Shown: in pieces, positions 49,621-58,860 of the stretch
Numbering within the stretch: position 1 is the stretch's first letter
Layout of the letters: every line of letters starts with the position of its first letter
From: Bacteroidota bacterium
GTDB lineage: Bacteria; Bacteroidota; Bacteroidia; Bacteroidales; Paludibacteraceae
Length of the DNA: 64,000 nucleotides
Assembly (NCBI GenBank): GCA_017860345.1
Contig: JAFNAV010000033.1
Span: 1-64,000 of the forward strand
Reading direction: 5' to 3'
The notes under the pieces: model-generated
What the model was told of the DNA's origin: nothing
The model's input: only the letters and a program-made list of their open reading frames with translations
The model's database searches: none
Position numbers and translations under genes: made by a program

Positions 49621-52600
49621 TTATTGAACTACTTCACTTTTCAGCGCTTCTCGCATTTTCCTGATAATGTCAAGCTTTTTTGTGTCTACATCCTTGCGTT
49701 GTGCCGGGCGGTAGAGGTTAGCGTACTTGCATTTTGCCGGTCTGATACACTTAAACGGATGGTTCATAATATCATCCATGGTACCTTGAATGTTTACCCC
49801 AAACTTAATAGGTAGGGGCGAGTCGGTAACAGAGATATGATACTTGAAAGTCATGTCTAAATTATGTCGGCCATCTACTACCGCCTTGTATTTATCCATC
49901 ACTATCTGGAAAGGATAAATGTCTACTTCGTTTCTGAAAATTGTAAATTCGGCATTTAAACTATCAATCTTATTTTCGGTTTTTTTATTGAAGCGAAGTA
50001 TTTTAGCTATTTCAGAGAATGTTTCACCATCCATCAGTACCAGATTATCTCCTCTGATTGACGATGCGCCAATCAGTGTCGATTTCTTGAGGTTATACAT
50101 AGAGTCCATATTGGTTTCTAAAGCAAAATGAAATTCTGCTTTTCCTCTGAACGAACGTAACATAGGCATAATGGTATCTACATCTGGTATCATGCTCAGC
50201 AGTTCGGGTATCTCAATATCCAGAATATGAAGATTGATACCTGCATATAGATGATTCCGACGAGGCGATTTGTACATAGATGTAATTTGCATACGGGCGG
50301 CGGATGTGGTAAACCTTAAATCTTCAAGAGCCAATACACCGTCTTTAACGTATATATCGCCAAGTATGTTGCTGGCAGAGTCAAATCCGAGTAGGGCTTT
50401 GTCTATTTTAGCGTGCAATTTCAGGTCTACCCCTTTGGGTACCATGTAAGGTCCGGTGGTGGTCGATGAGCTATCTGCTACGGCCTGAGCGGTTGCGGTG
50501 GTGTCGGCTTCGCCAAACCCACTGGTCATATCTATGAGTTGATATACGTCAGTTGTGTTGGATGTAAAGTCAAAATCACCTTTCAACAATCCTTTGTCGT
50601 GCATAAATTCATCTACATTCCAAAGCTTGCCTACTAGCTTAAAGTCTGATTTTCCAATGGTCATTCTACTGTCAGTGATATTGTAAAAATCGGGGGTGAA
50701 GTCCATTTTGATAGCTGGAATATGTATTTCGTCGTTGATGCCGGCTATCACCACTTTGCCCTGATTCATGGCCACGTTGCCTTTGGCTTGCCATTGTTGT
50801 AAAGCGTTGGTGGCTTTGTCGTCATATACAAGATTTGTGTTGATGTTCATGTCGTTGGCACTGAATTGCTGTGAGCCCATGGCGGCGTTAATGGTGCCGG
50901 TGGTGCCCCGGATATCGAATGCCGGATTGGCCGGATTTTTCTTCGATGGTAACATGGAGAATCGTCCTTTGGGGTAGGCAATTACAGCTGAAGTGGTGTC
51001 GTCCATGATGGCTTTTACCTTGGCTATATCAAAATCGCACACCACCGAAGGCATCGAAACTGAATCGCTGAAATTCATTTTCAGATCAAGGTTTCCGTTC
51101 GATTTATCGAGTAAGGCCTGCATTCCGTCCATCGAACCTGTCAGGTGGTCGAACCTGAATCCACATAAAATATTGTTCATCTGGTCGGTTTTGGTCAGGT
51201 CGGATGTTTGGGTTTTTATATCGGCATTCAGTATGGTGGCAGACATGCCTTTGCCCTGATTGTATTTCAACTTATCGGCCCACAACGAGGCATCGATAAA
51301 TCCGGTTTTGCTGCTTTTTTTGTTGGGAATAGCCACAGCCAGTTTTGCTTTGTTGGCATACATGGAAATAGAATCATAAACAAGCCCCAGATTGGTGACG
51401 TCAAAATTACCGCCGATATTCATTTTGGTCAGATTCGCATTCATGGCGTCAGACAGCATGAATTTTACGTTGGCAGTTCCGTTGGCGTATCCCTCCAGAC
51501 CGATATTCATGTCTTCGGGCATCATAGGTTCCAACTCAGGCAGATTCAGTTTCATTTTCATGCTCAGATCAAAAAGCATATCGTCGCTCAGGATATAATT
51601 AATCAGTCCGGTGGCATCTACCTGCGAACGTCCGGTTTTGGCATGTACTTCATTGAGCACTATTTTCGAATCCCGTTCGTTATTCATATTTAGCTTCACA
51701 TCAGCATTCCCGGCCAGGTCGTACAGTTTATAAGGTAAAGCATTGTACTCAAATGTACCGCTGTCAAGTATAGCGTTTACATCAATTAGAGGTAAACTCT
51801 TTTCGTTGACAATGCCCTGAACACTACCTGTAGCAGATACAAAGCCATCTAACTTCATCCCATCGAGCGCCGAGGTGTAAGCGGCTGGGATTAATTTCAA
51901 CAGTGGGGCAAGACCATATTTTTCAGTACTGAAAGTGAGGTCGGTTCGTATATCGTCATTTGTTTTGCTCATGCCTATCTGGCCATCTAAGGTAGCTTTA
52001 AGTCCGTTAAGTTCCAGTTTGGCGTCGGCAAGTGTGGTCAGCAGGTTATCAAAGTCGTATTTTACAGGAACTGCTAATTTGATATTGGCATCTTTCACAT
52101 AATCAACACTATCCATTTTAAACGATACCTTGTTGGCATCGGCATTCAGCTTAGCATTCAGTACATTGCCGGTCATATCCAGCTGCATATCAGCATTCAT
52201 ATCGGCAAGCGATGCTTTCATGTCGGTCGATAAGTCCAGATAAGACACTTTTGCATTGCGAAGTTTGATTGCGCTTATATCAATTTTTTTAAACGGATTG
52301 CTGAAAGCTGAAGTGTCTTTGGCTGTGGTATCGGGTACCATTACATCGTAATTGGCTTTACCGTTTTTATCTACAAAAGCGTTTACGGCGACATCGCTGA
52401 GAGTAATTTCTCTCATAATCAATTCGTTCCTGTTCCATAAAGCTTTAAAGTCGAGTGCAGCAGTAGCCTGATGCGCCGCCAGCAAGGTGTCGTTAGGAGC
52501 GCCGTTAACGGGGTTGACAAGATTTACACCCTCTATTTTCAGACTAAATTCAGGAAAGGTGCTGAAAAAAGTCAGTTCTACCTCACCTATATCTGTCTGG

Positions 52601-52749
52601 CAGGTTAAGTATTTGGCCGCCTGTTCGCGAACCATTGGGGTAAGTCTTGACGGTGTAAACACAATCCACACTACTATACTTATAGCAACAATAAGCAGGA
52701 CTAATAAGGATAGCAGGCTTATCAGACTAATTTTCAAGGCTTTTTTCAT
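49621..52749 (-). CDS. AsmA-like envelope protein
   Basis: 1042 aa. An N-terminal membrane anchor (ISLLSLLVLLIVAISIVVWIVF near residue 10) is followed by the AsmA signature LTPMVREQAAKYLTCQTDIGEVELTFFSTFPEFSLKIEGVNL and a long series of beta strands with repeated DxxxxGxxxx patterns. AsmA/TamB-like proteins form elongated beta-grooves in the periplasm and are linked to phospholipid transport and outer-membrane assembly. The C-terminal region (FSEIAKILRFNKKTENKIDSLN, then VSVTDSPLPIKFGVNIQGT-like VTDSPLPIKFGVNIQG) is the usual AsmA C-terminal domain. A small lipoprotein gene lies 14 bp upstream and they are probably co-transcribed. Confidence 0.88.
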   Translation of the reverse strand: MKKALKISLISLLSLLVLLIVAISIVVWIVFTPSRLTPMVREQAAKYLTCQTDIGEVELTFFSTFPEFSLKIEGVNLVNPVNGAPNDTLLAAHQATAALDFKALWNRNELIMREITLSDVAVNAFVDKNGKANYDVMVPDTTAKDTSAFSNPFKKIDISAIKLRNAKVSYLDLSTDMKASLADMNADMQLDMTGNVLNAKLNADANKVSFKMDSVDYVKDANIKLAVPVKYDFDNLLTTLADAKLELNGLKATLDGQIGMSKTNDDIRTDLTFSTEKYGLAPLLKLIPAAYTSALDGMKLDGFVSATGSVQGIVNEKSLPLIDVNAILDSGTFEYNALPYKLYDLAGNADVKLNMNNERDSKIVLNEVHAKTGRSQVDATGLINYILSDDMLFDLSMKMKLNLPELEPMMPEDMNIGLEGYANGTANVKFMLSDAMNANLTKMNIGGNFDVTNLGLVYDSISMYANKAKLAVAIPNKKSSKTGFIDASLWADKLKYNQGKGMSATILNADIKTQTSDLTKTDQMNNILCGFRFDHLTGSMDGMQALLDKSNGNLDLKMNFSDSVSMPSVVCDFDIAKVKAIMDDTTSAVIAYPKGRFSMLPSKKNPANPAFDIRGTTGTINAAMGSQQFSANDMNINTNLVYDDKATNALQQWQAKGNVAMNQGKVVIAGINDEIHIPAIKMDFTPDFYNITDSRMTIGKSDFKLVGKLWNVDEFMHDKGLLKGDFDFTSNTTDVYQLIDMTSGFGEADTTATAQAVADSSSTTTGPYMVPKGVDLKLHAKIDKALLGFDSASNILGDIYVKDGVLALEDLRFTTSAARMQITSMYKSPRRNHLYAGINLHILDIEIPELLSMIPDVDTIMPMLRSFRGKAEFHFALETNMDSMYNLKKSTLIGASSIRGDNLVLMDGETFSEIAKILRFNKKTENKIDSLNAEFTIFRNEVDIYPFQIVMDKYKAVVDGRHNLDMTFKYHISVTDSPLPIKFGVNIQGTMDDIMNHPFKCIRPAKCKYANLYRPAQRKDVDTKKLDIIRKMREALKSEVVQ

Positions 52750-52763
52750 TGCAGTAGGTTTTA

Positions 52764-53126
52764 TTATTGTTTGGTAAACGTATATTTCGTTCCACTTAAC
52801 TCATCCTTATACTCCAGCGTTGTTGAAGTAAGTTTGGTTATCGTATATACTTTGGTTACCGTAGCTCCGCTTATATCCATCTGTAAAATGTGTGTCAGGT
52901 CCGATTGGTCGAGTACCCAGGTGAATTTAGTTCCTTCGGCTTCGGTAACATCGTCGGCGGTGTCCCAGGTTGCGCCGGAGCCTGTGTTGTCGTATCTATA
53001 GTACAGTGTTCCTGATTTCCACTTCCCGATTAAAAGGGCTTCGTCGTACGATTCTACAGGAGCACATGATACTATGGTAACAATTATAGTAAGGATAATG
53101 GCAGAATACAAAGATATTCTTTTCAT
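52764..53126 (-). CDS. Small lipocalin-like lipoprotein
   Basis: 120 aa with a signal peptide and lipobox (TIVTIVSC, Cys 21), so it is a secreted lipoprotein. The mature part begins LIGKWKSGTLYYRYDNTG and consists of strands (TFTW-like TKFTWVLDQSDLTHIL, TVTKVYTITKLTSTTLEYKDEL, TKYTFTKQ), the pattern of the small lipocalin-like proteins common in Bacteroidetes. Ligand is unknown. Its ATG lies 37 bp downstream of a strong promoter and the AsmA-like gene follows 14 bp after its stop, suggesting a joint envelope function. Confidence 0.8.
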   Translation of the reverse strand: MKRISLYSAIILTIIVTIVSCAPVESYDEALLIGKWKSGTLYYRYDNTGSGATWDTADDVTEAEGTKFTWVLDQSDLTHILQMDISGATVTKVYTITKLTSTTLEYKDELSGTKYTFTKQ

Positions 53127-53163
53127 AAGGCATTGATATTTAGATGTTTTATTTGTTTGCTTA

Positions 53164-53195
53164 CAAAGGTAAAAATTTTATGGTTAAAAATCAAA
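53164..53195 (-). promoter_or_regulatory. Promoter of the lipoprotein-AsmA operon (TTTG-N20-TACCTTTG)
   Basis: On the minus strand TTTG (53192-53195), a 20-bp spacer and TACCTTTG (53164-53171) match the consensus and spacing exactly, 37 bp upstream of the ATG. Confidence 0.75.
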
Positions 53196-53197
53196 TA

Positions 53198-53232
53198 TAT
53201 ACACCGCAAATATTCATAATTTGCGGTGTATA
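53198..53232. terminator. 14-bp perfect stem between creD and the lipoprotein promoter
   Basis: TATACACCGCAAAT (53198-53211) and ATTTGCGGTGTATA (53219-53232) pair fully around a 7-nt loop. It probably ends the creD transcript, although the T run on the minus strand is weak; because it lies just upstream of the -33 box at 53192 an operator role is also possible. Confidence 0.6.
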
Positions 53233-53295
53233 GTTTAATTTCGATGACTACAAAAAAGCTGCCAGAAATTTTATCGAAATATATAAAATCAGTTT

Positions 53296-54627
53296 TTATT
53301 CCTGAGTAGCTTCATCTTCGGTTGGTTTATACCATGTTATACGTTTCGAGAAATACATGATGATAGCCAGTATTACAAATAATCCGATACTGCCAATAAG
53401 CAATGCTACGTTTTCGAGTTGAAGCACTACGTAAAGGAAAATATACAACAGTGTAAGCAATAAGCCTAAGATGGCTGTAGGAATACGATTTTTGAAAATA
53501 CTGTGAGAATAACTGGTAATGAGGGCTATAATGGCTACTGATGCACTGATATATGCCCACCCGAAACCAATCTGTTCAGACAAAGACAGTAGCAGACTAT
53601 AAAACAGTATAAGCGCAAGACCTACAAGTAAATACTGTACAGGGTGGATTCTTTTGCGGGTAATAAGTTCTACAAAAAAGAAGAGTAAAAATGTTAGGCC
53701 GATAAACAAAATGGCATATTTTGCTGAGCGCATATTCTGCTGATAATGATCAATGGTATCAACAAGATTTACGCCGAACTCCGTGTCGACAAAGGCAGAA
53801 GCAGTGTTATCAATCCATCTTTCGGGAATAGCTCTGTTGAAGTGTAATACGGTCCATTGCGCTGCAAATCCGTTTTTATCTATCTGATAGTCTGGCGAGA
53901 AACTGCCTGTAAATCCCGGAGCTTGCCAGGCACCGCTAACTTTTACCTGAGTGGTTTTACCCATGGGTACAAAGTTGATGTTTGAGCTGCCTTTAAGTTT
54001 CATTGTACAGTTAAATTTCAGGTTGTTACCTTCGCTGATGCTTTTTCCATCAGGCCAGATAATGAGGCTGTTGCCTATGGCATCCTGATAAGCATTGCCT
54101 GTGCCGGCGGTCATGTGTTTTCCATTCATTTCAAAATCAATGCTGGAGCTAACACCTCGTAAATCGCTTAATCCCAGACGTATGTAAGTTTCGTCCCAAT
54201 GAACCTGAGCTATGTCGGCACCATTCAGGTTTATGGCCGGAAAATTGCCTGTGATTTTTATATCGCTGTTGTAAAGAATAGTTTTGTAGATGCTGAAATG
54301 ACGTACTTCCGGAAAAAGTTTTACATCGTAGTTCAGCTGCTCCGGTGCAAGATACAGGTTGTGTTTAACTTGTACCTGTTTCTTGTTATTGTCGGTGGTA
54401 TAAACCGTGTATGGTACAACAAGCACCGGCCCGGTAAGCGTTTGTGCCTGACTCCATTTGTCGTTGATTTTCAGGATGGTTTCGTCGCTTCGTTGCTGGC
54501 GTTCGCGAATAAGATCCTGAACCAGAAAGCCCGGTATCAGCAGTAACAGCGATAGAAAACCTATCACAAATGCTTTTAATGTAATTGACTGACTGATTTT
54601 TTCAGTAATTTTTTGTTTTGTTTCCAT
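53296..54627 (-). CDS. creD: CreD family inner membrane protein
   Basis: 443 aa. An N-terminal transmembrane helix (AFVIGFLSLLLLIPGFLVQDLI near residue 20) is followed by a periplasmic domain with TGPVLVVPYTVY and QLNYDVKLFPEVRHFSIYKT, and then five or six C-terminal helices beginning near residue 300 (AKYAILFIGLTFLLFFFVELI). CreD is part of the CreBC regulon in Gammaproteobacteria and is linked to envelope integrity; in Bacteroidetes it occurs with the small winged-helix gene found here. It lies 80 bp after that regulator gene, and a palindrome between the two (54675-54691) suggests a second, regulated promoter. Confidence 0.92.
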   Translation of the reverse strand: METKQKITEKISQSITLKAFVIGFLSLLLLIPGFLVQDLIRERQQRSDETILKINDKWSQAQTLTGPVLVVPYTVYTTDNNKKQVQVKHNLYLAPEQLNYDVKLFPEVRHFSIYKTILYNSDIKITGNFPAINLNGADIAQVHWDETYIRLGLSDLRGVSSSIDFEMNGKHMTAGTGNAYQDAIGNSLIIWPDGKSISEGNNLKFNCTMKLKGSSNINFVPMGKTTQVKVSGAWQAPGFTGSFSPDYQIDKNGFAAQWTVLHFNRAIPERWIDNTASAFVDTEFGVNLVDTIDHYQQNMRSAKYAILFIGLTFLLFFFVELITRKRIHPVQYLLVGLALILFYSLLLSLSEQIGFGWAYISASVAIIALITSYSHSIFKNRIPTAILGLLLTLLYIFLYVVLQLENVALLIGSIGLFVILAIIMYFSKRITWYKPTEDEATQE

Positions 54628-54674
54628 TGTTTTTTTGTTTAAGAAGTTATTGTTGTTTTTTTGTTATATAGAGT

Positions 54675-54691
54675 ACTTTGAAATTCAAAGT
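54675..54691. promoter_or_regulatory. Palindromic operator upstream of creD
   Basis: ACTTTG-AAATT-CAAAGT. An almost identical palindrome, ACTTTG-AGATG-CAAAGT, lies upstream of the first gene of this operon (55641-55657). The site is about 50 bp upstream of the creD ATG. The winged-helix protein encoded between them is the obvious candidate to bind both. Confidence 0.7.
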
Positions 54692-54707
54692 TTAATTTTA
54701 AAAAAAA

Positions 54708-54998
54708 TTATTTCAGAAACTCTTCCAGAGCATTGAGATGCTCTACAAAGCGTTCTTTTCCCAAAGCTGTGATGGCGTATTGGGTATTTGGCTTTCGGCC
54801 AATAAATTGCTTGGTGGATATTATATAATCAAGACTTTCGAGGGCTTTGAGATGACTGGCTAAGTTGCCATCCGTCGCATCCAACAACTCTTTCAGGGTG
54901 TTGAAGTCCACTGTGTCGTTAACCATGAGCACCGACATGATGCCCAGGCGGATGCGACTTTCGAACGCTTTATTCAGGTTGGCAATGATGTTTTTCAT
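54708..54998 (-). CDS. Winged-helix transcriptional regulator (HTH_34 type)
   Basis: 96 aa, a single winged-helix domain: ESRIRLGIMSVLMVNDTVDFNTLKELL, then the recognition helix area DGNLASHLKALESLDYIISTKQ, then the wing FIGRKPNTQYAITALGKERF. Proteins of this small family usually sit in operons with a membrane protein and creD, as here. It likely binds as a dimer; two near-identical palindromes in the flanking promoters (54675-54691, 55641-55657) are candidate targets. The upstream gene ends 12 bp before its start, so the two are co-transcribed. Confidence 0.9.
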   Translation of the reverse strand: MKNIIANLNKAFESRIRLGIMSVLMVNDTVDFNTLKELLDATDGNLASHLKALESLDYIISTKQFIGRKPNTQYAITALGKERFVEHLNALEEFLK

Positions 54999-55010
54999 TC
55001 AAAGGAGGTT

Positions 55011-55616
55011 TTATTTTTTTAAATCGTATTTCCGGTACATGGCAAATCCGTAGATTATATGGCATAATCCAAATCCGATTGTCCAAAAAATAATGCCGTT
55101 GTGCATAAATATTGCTGCCAGTAAGCCAAGTATTATTTCGGTTATTCCCAAATAATGTATTTCGTTGTATGTGAATTTTGAAACATTGACCAATGCTAAA
55201 CCATAAAACAAAAGGGTGGCTGAAGCTACCATTTCAACATCGCCCCGCAATAGAAAAATAAGCGAAAATATTCCTCCGGATAAAAGCGGAATGGCCAAGT
55301 GATACAGGAGTTTGTATGTTACGTTATTGAATATCTTTTGTTTGCTTTTACGTGCCTTTTTCCACGAGAAGTAGAACGCATAGCTTAATGACAGAATTAG
55401 CACCAGCATGGCATCGGCAAGCATAATCATGGTTTCCTGAAAACGATTGTAATCCGTTGCCGAGGGGTCGCGCAGGAGATAAAAATAGGCAAATGCTGCT
55501 CCACAAATAGCTGTGGCTCCCGCAAGTATCCCCGACATGCCGCTTAAAGACAGGAACTTGGTGGATTTCTCCATCATTTCGCGTATTGCTTTCAGATCTT
55601 CTAATTGTTTTTCCAT
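55011..55616 (-). CDS. Membrane protein of the creD operon
   Basis: 201 aa. After a cytoplasmic N-terminus with a heptad-like segment (MEKQLEDLKAIREMMEKST), about six hydrophobic helices follow (SGILAGATAICGAAFAYFYLL, DAMLVLILSLSYAFYFSW, LLYHLAIPLLSGGIFSLIFLL, and so on). It is not homologous to a transporter or enzyme family I can name. In Bacteroidetes this gene type regularly precedes a small winged-helix regulator and creD, so it may be a membrane-bound sensor or anti-regulator for that protein; this is inference from gene order. Start ATG at 55614-55616, 25 bp downstream of a palindromic operator. Confidence 0.8.
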   Translation of the reverse strand: MEKQLEDLKAIREMMEKSTKFLSLSGMSGILAGATAICGAAFAYFYLLRDPSATDYNRFQETMIMLADAMLVLILSLSYAFYFSWKKARKSKQKIFNNVTYKLLYHLAIPLLSGGIFSLIFLLRGDVEMVASATLLFYGLALVNVSKFTYNEIHYLGITEIILGLLAAIFMHNGIIFWTIGFGLCHIIYGFAMYRKYDLKK

Positions 55617-55640
55617 ATATTTAGTGGAGTAATAAAAAGT

Positions 55641-55657
55641 ACTTTGAGATGCAAAGT
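55641..55657. promoter_or_regulatory. Palindromic operator upstream of the creD operon
   Basis: ACTTTG-AGATG-CAAAGT, with T and A outside extending the match by one pair. The same 6-5-6 architecture occurs at 54675-54691. On the minus strand the right arm reads TTACTTTG, close to a -7 box, so a bound protein could block the promoter. Confidence 0.7.
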
Positions 55658-55764
55658 AAAACTAAATTTTTTATATAAAAAAATAATTCACACTATTTAA
55701 CAGGTGTGTAAATAAATGCAAGGCACTTATCTTACAACAAAATTAAAAATAATTCAGGACGGTT

Positions 55765-56415
55765 TTATTTTAAAATAAGCTCGCCGAAGAACTCTGGCCT
55801 GTGAAAATCGGGCTTTTCGGTCTTAATCGGATTCCACGAAACAAAGTGCGGGCTATCCGTTTTGTCGGCACATTTATAAAAGTTTCCTTCAAGTTTTTCG
55901 GGTATGTCAGTGGGTTCAATGCCCATCAACTCAAACGGAATTTCTACCGTTACTTCCCACTCAAATATTCCCTGCATCTCGTTTCGGGCGCGGTTGCCGA
56001 TAGATGGATACCGATGAATGGATTTAAGTTCATTCGGGGTCAGTGGTATAACGTCGGTATTACGCCCACGTCTTTTGGAGGCCGAGCAAGTGCCTATACA
56101 ATTGAATTCAAAGTTATAATAAAAATCGTCGTCGGGCAGCTTGCAGAAAAACTCAACGCAACTGTCTTCGTGTACCGGGCTTTGATCGGTGGAGTAAACG
56201 GCTTTCAGTAAATTACCATGCACATAAAACCTGATGAAAATACTTGTACGGGAACGGGCTATGTTGAAAAAAGTAATTGGTTTATAGGGATATTGAGCGA
56301 ACCAGTTTACCGATTCTATGGCATCGGACTTACCTTCGTCTTCGAGAATGGTAGCTGCTAAGGAAATTTCGCAGTCGCTGAGTGCCTCAATGAATGGAAC
56401 AACGATACTTTTCAT
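55765..56415 (-). CDS. CBM9-like domain protein
   Basis: 216 aa from the ATG at 56413-56415 (MKSIVVPFIEALSD); the longer reading starts at a TTG at 56484 and is not favoured. The sequence matches the carbohydrate-binding family 9-like proteins of Bacteroidetes: FNIARSRTSIFIRFYVHGNLLKAVY, SPVHEDSCVEFFCKL, FYYNFEFNCIGTCSASKRRGR and WEVTVEIPFELMG. No signal peptide is visible, so it is probably cytoplasmic, unlike CBM9 modules of secreted xylanases. Its ligand is unknown. It stands alone on the minus strand. Confidence 0.8.
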   Translation of the reverse strand: MKSIVVPFIEALSDCEISLAATILEDEGKSDAIESVNWFAQYPYKPITFFNIARSRTSIFIRFYVHGNLLKAVYSTDQSPVHEDSCVEFFCKLPDDDFYYNFEFNCIGTCSASKRRGRNTDVIPLTPNELKSIHRYPSIGNRARNEMQGIFEWEVTVEIPFELMGIEPTDIPEKLEGNFYKCADKTDSPHFVSWNPIKTEKPDFHRPEFFGELILK

Positions 56416-56672
56416 ACGACTTAAATTATAATTTTCTGCAATTATACTAAATTTTTTTGAAATCTGTGCGTTAATTATAGTCAATTTTTCTAAGATTGTA
56501 AGTGTGTTCTGTCAATTTGTAATTTTGAATAATTATGTGTATTTTTGAAAATTATATATAGTAAATTTGTATGTGATGTAATTGAAATTATTGAAGTAAT
56601 GGTAGTTAATGAGATAATTGAGGTTGCGAAAGTATTTATATAAAGGAGATTAATAACATTATTTATTTAAAA

Positions 56673-58763
56673 ATGAAGAAGAAAATAGTTACGCTTATGA
56701 CTGCAATTACGGTTACCGGCACTATTCTGGCCGGAAATCCGCTACTGGAGACCTACAAAACTCCGCATCAAACCATCCCGTTCGATAAAATCAAAATTGA
56801 ACATTATATGCCTGCTTTTGAGGAAGCTATGAAGGTGAACAACAAGGAAATACAGGCAATTATTGACAACAAACAGACTCCAACTTTTGAAAATACCATT
56901 GTGGCTCTCGAAAAAAGTGGCTCGTTGCTCAACAAAGTAGCTTCGCCGTTTTTTAATTTGATGAGCGCCGAAACAAGCGACGAACTTCAGGATATTGCCA
57001 TGAAAGTTCAGCCTCAGATTACTGAGCATTACAACGCTATTCGTCTGAACGAAAAACTGTTTGCCAGGGTAAAGGCTGTGTACGATACCAAAGACAAGCT
57101 AAAACTGACTCCGGAACAAAAAATGTTGCTGAAAAACACCTACGAAGGCTTTGCTGATAATGGTGCTAACTTGTCGGAAAAAGATAAGGAAACATACCGC
57201 GCTTTGTCAACCGAGATGAGCATGCTTACGCTTAATTTTGGTCAAAATGCGCTGAAAGAAACTAATAAATGGAATCTGCTGATTACCAATAAAGCGCTTT
57301 TGTCGGGCTTGCCACAGGATGTTCTGGATATGCTTGCCCTGAACGCCAAAAAGGCCGGAAAAGAGGGCTGGTTGCTCGACCTCAAGGCTACTACCTATGG
57401 CCCGGTGATGAAATATGCCGATAACCGCGATCTGCGTCGTGAGTTATATATGGCTTACGCTACCCGTTGTATGCAGGGTGGTGAATTCGACAATCAGGAA
57501 ATTATCCGAAAAATTGCCAATACGCGCCTGAAAATAGCTAACCTGCTTGGCTATAAATCTTATGCTGATTATGTGCTGGTGAAACGTATGGCCGAAAATA
57601 AGGACAATGTATACAAATTGCTCAATCAGTTGCTGGATGCTTACAAACCAGCTGCGCTGAAAGAATATGCTGATGTTCAGGCTTATGCCGATAAAAATGG
57701 CGCTTATTTCAAAGTGCAGTCATGGGACTGGTCTTATTATTCGGAAAAACTGAAAGCCGAAAAATTTGACCTTACCGATGAAATGCTGAAACCTTATTTT
57801 GAACTTGAAAATGTAAAGAAAGGGGTGTTCGGCCTGGCTACCAAGCTCTATGGAATTAAATTTGTTAAAAATCCATCTATCCCGGTTTATCATCCTGAGG
57901 TGGAGGCTTTTGATGTGATTGACGAAAAAGGTAAGTTCCTTGCTGTACTTTATACTGATTTTCATCCGCGCGATGGTAAACGTGCCGGTGCATGGATGAA
58001 CGATTTCAAGGCTCAGTCCATGGACGGAAAAACCGATAGCCGTCCGCATATCACCATCGTAATGAATTTTACCCGTCCTACCGAAAGCAAGCCGGCTTTG
58101 CTTACTTTTGACGAAGTTACTACGTTTTTGCATGAGTTTGGCCACTCGCTACACGGTATGCTTACCAAATGTACTTACGAATCGCTTTCGGGTACCAGCG
58201 TATATCGCGATTTTGTAGAGCTGCCATCGCAGGTAATGGAAAACTGGGCTTCGGAAAAAGCTTTCTTAGATGGTTTTGCCGTACATTATAAAACAGGCGA
58301 AAAAATTCCGGCTGAATTAGTTAAGAAAATTAAAGATGCTGAGAATTTCAATGTGGCTAATTTTTGTTTGCGCCAGTTGAGCTTCGGACTGTTTGATATG
58401 GCCTGGCACACCATTGAAACTCCTTATACAGGCGAGGTAATTAAAATGGAAAAAGAATCCATGGCTCCTACACAAATATTGCCGGTAATAACCGATGCTG
58501 CTACGGGTCCTACATTCAGCCACATATTTTCAGGCGGTTATGCTGCCGGTTATTATAGCTATAAGTGGGCCGAAGTACTCGATGCCGATGCTTACTCCGT
58601 ATTTGTGAAAAACGGAATTTTTGATAAAAAAACGGCTGCTTCGTTCCGCGAAAATATCTTGATGAAAGGTGGAACAGAACATCCGATGACGCTTTACAAA
58701 CGCTTCCGTGGCCAGGAACCTACCATAGATGCTTTGCTGAAACGTAACGGTATCGCTTTGTAA
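56673..58763 (+). CDS. M3 family zinc metallopeptidase (oligopeptidase A/Dcp-like), exported
   Basis: 696 aa. The zinc site is in TFLHEFGHSLHGMLTKC near residue 485 (HExxH, with the third ligand Glu downstream in GTSVYRDFVELPSQVMENWA). The C-terminal substrate-binding part has SGGYAAGYYSYKWAEVLDADAY. A signal peptide precedes it (KIVTLMTAITVTGTILAG), so the enzyme acts in the periplasm, where it would cut short peptides, probably as peptidyl-dipeptidase Dcp or oligopeptidase A; these cannot be told apart here. An OPT-type oligopeptide transporter is encoded two genes downstream. A terminator follows the stop codon. Confidence 0.93.
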   Translation: MKKKIVTLMTAITVTGTILAGNPLLETYKTPHQTIPFDKIKIEHYMPAFEEAMKVNNKEIQAIIDNKQTPTFENTIVALEKSGSLLNKVASPFFNLMSAETSDELQDIAMKVQPQITEHYNAIRLNEKLFARVKAVYDTKDKLKLTPEQKMLLKNTYEGFADNGANLSEKDKETYRALSTEMSMLTLNFGQNALKETNKWNLLITNKALLSGLPQDVLDMLALNAKKAGKEGWLLDLKATTYGPVMKYADNRDLRRELYMAYATRCMQGGEFDNQEIIRKIANTRLKIANLLGYKSYADYVLVKRMAENKDNVYKLLNQLLDAYKPAALKEYADVQAYADKNGAYFKVQSWDWSYYSEKLKAEKFDLTDEMLKPYFELENVKKGVFGLATKLYGIKFVKNPSIPVYHPEVEAFDVIDEKGKFLAVLYTDFHPRDGKRAGAWMNDFKAQSMDGKTDSRPHITIVMNFTRPTESKPALLTFDEVTTFLHEFGHSLHGMLTKCTYESLSGTSVYRDFVELPSQVMENWASEKAFLDGFAVHYKTGEKIPAELVKKIKDAENFNVANFCLRQLSFGLFDMAWHTIETPYTGEVIKMEKESMAPTQILPVITDAATGPTFSHIFSGGYAAGYYSYKWAEVLDADAYSVFVKNGIFDKKTAASFRENILMKGGTEHPMTLYKRFRGQEPTIDALLKRNGIAL

Positions 58764-58773
58764 ACAAAAACTT

Positions 58774-58808
58774 AAACACGTGGGTATGCTATACTCACGT
58801 GTTTTTTT
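58774..58808 (+). terminator. Terminator of the M3 peptidase gene
   Basis: AAACACGTG (58774-58782) pairs with CACGTGTTT (58796-58804), with an inner GTA/TAC pair, followed by a run of T. Confidence 0.85.
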
Positions 58809-58860
58809 CTAATAGCCATTCATCTCGATAAATAATTTATTTTTAATACTTAAATATATT

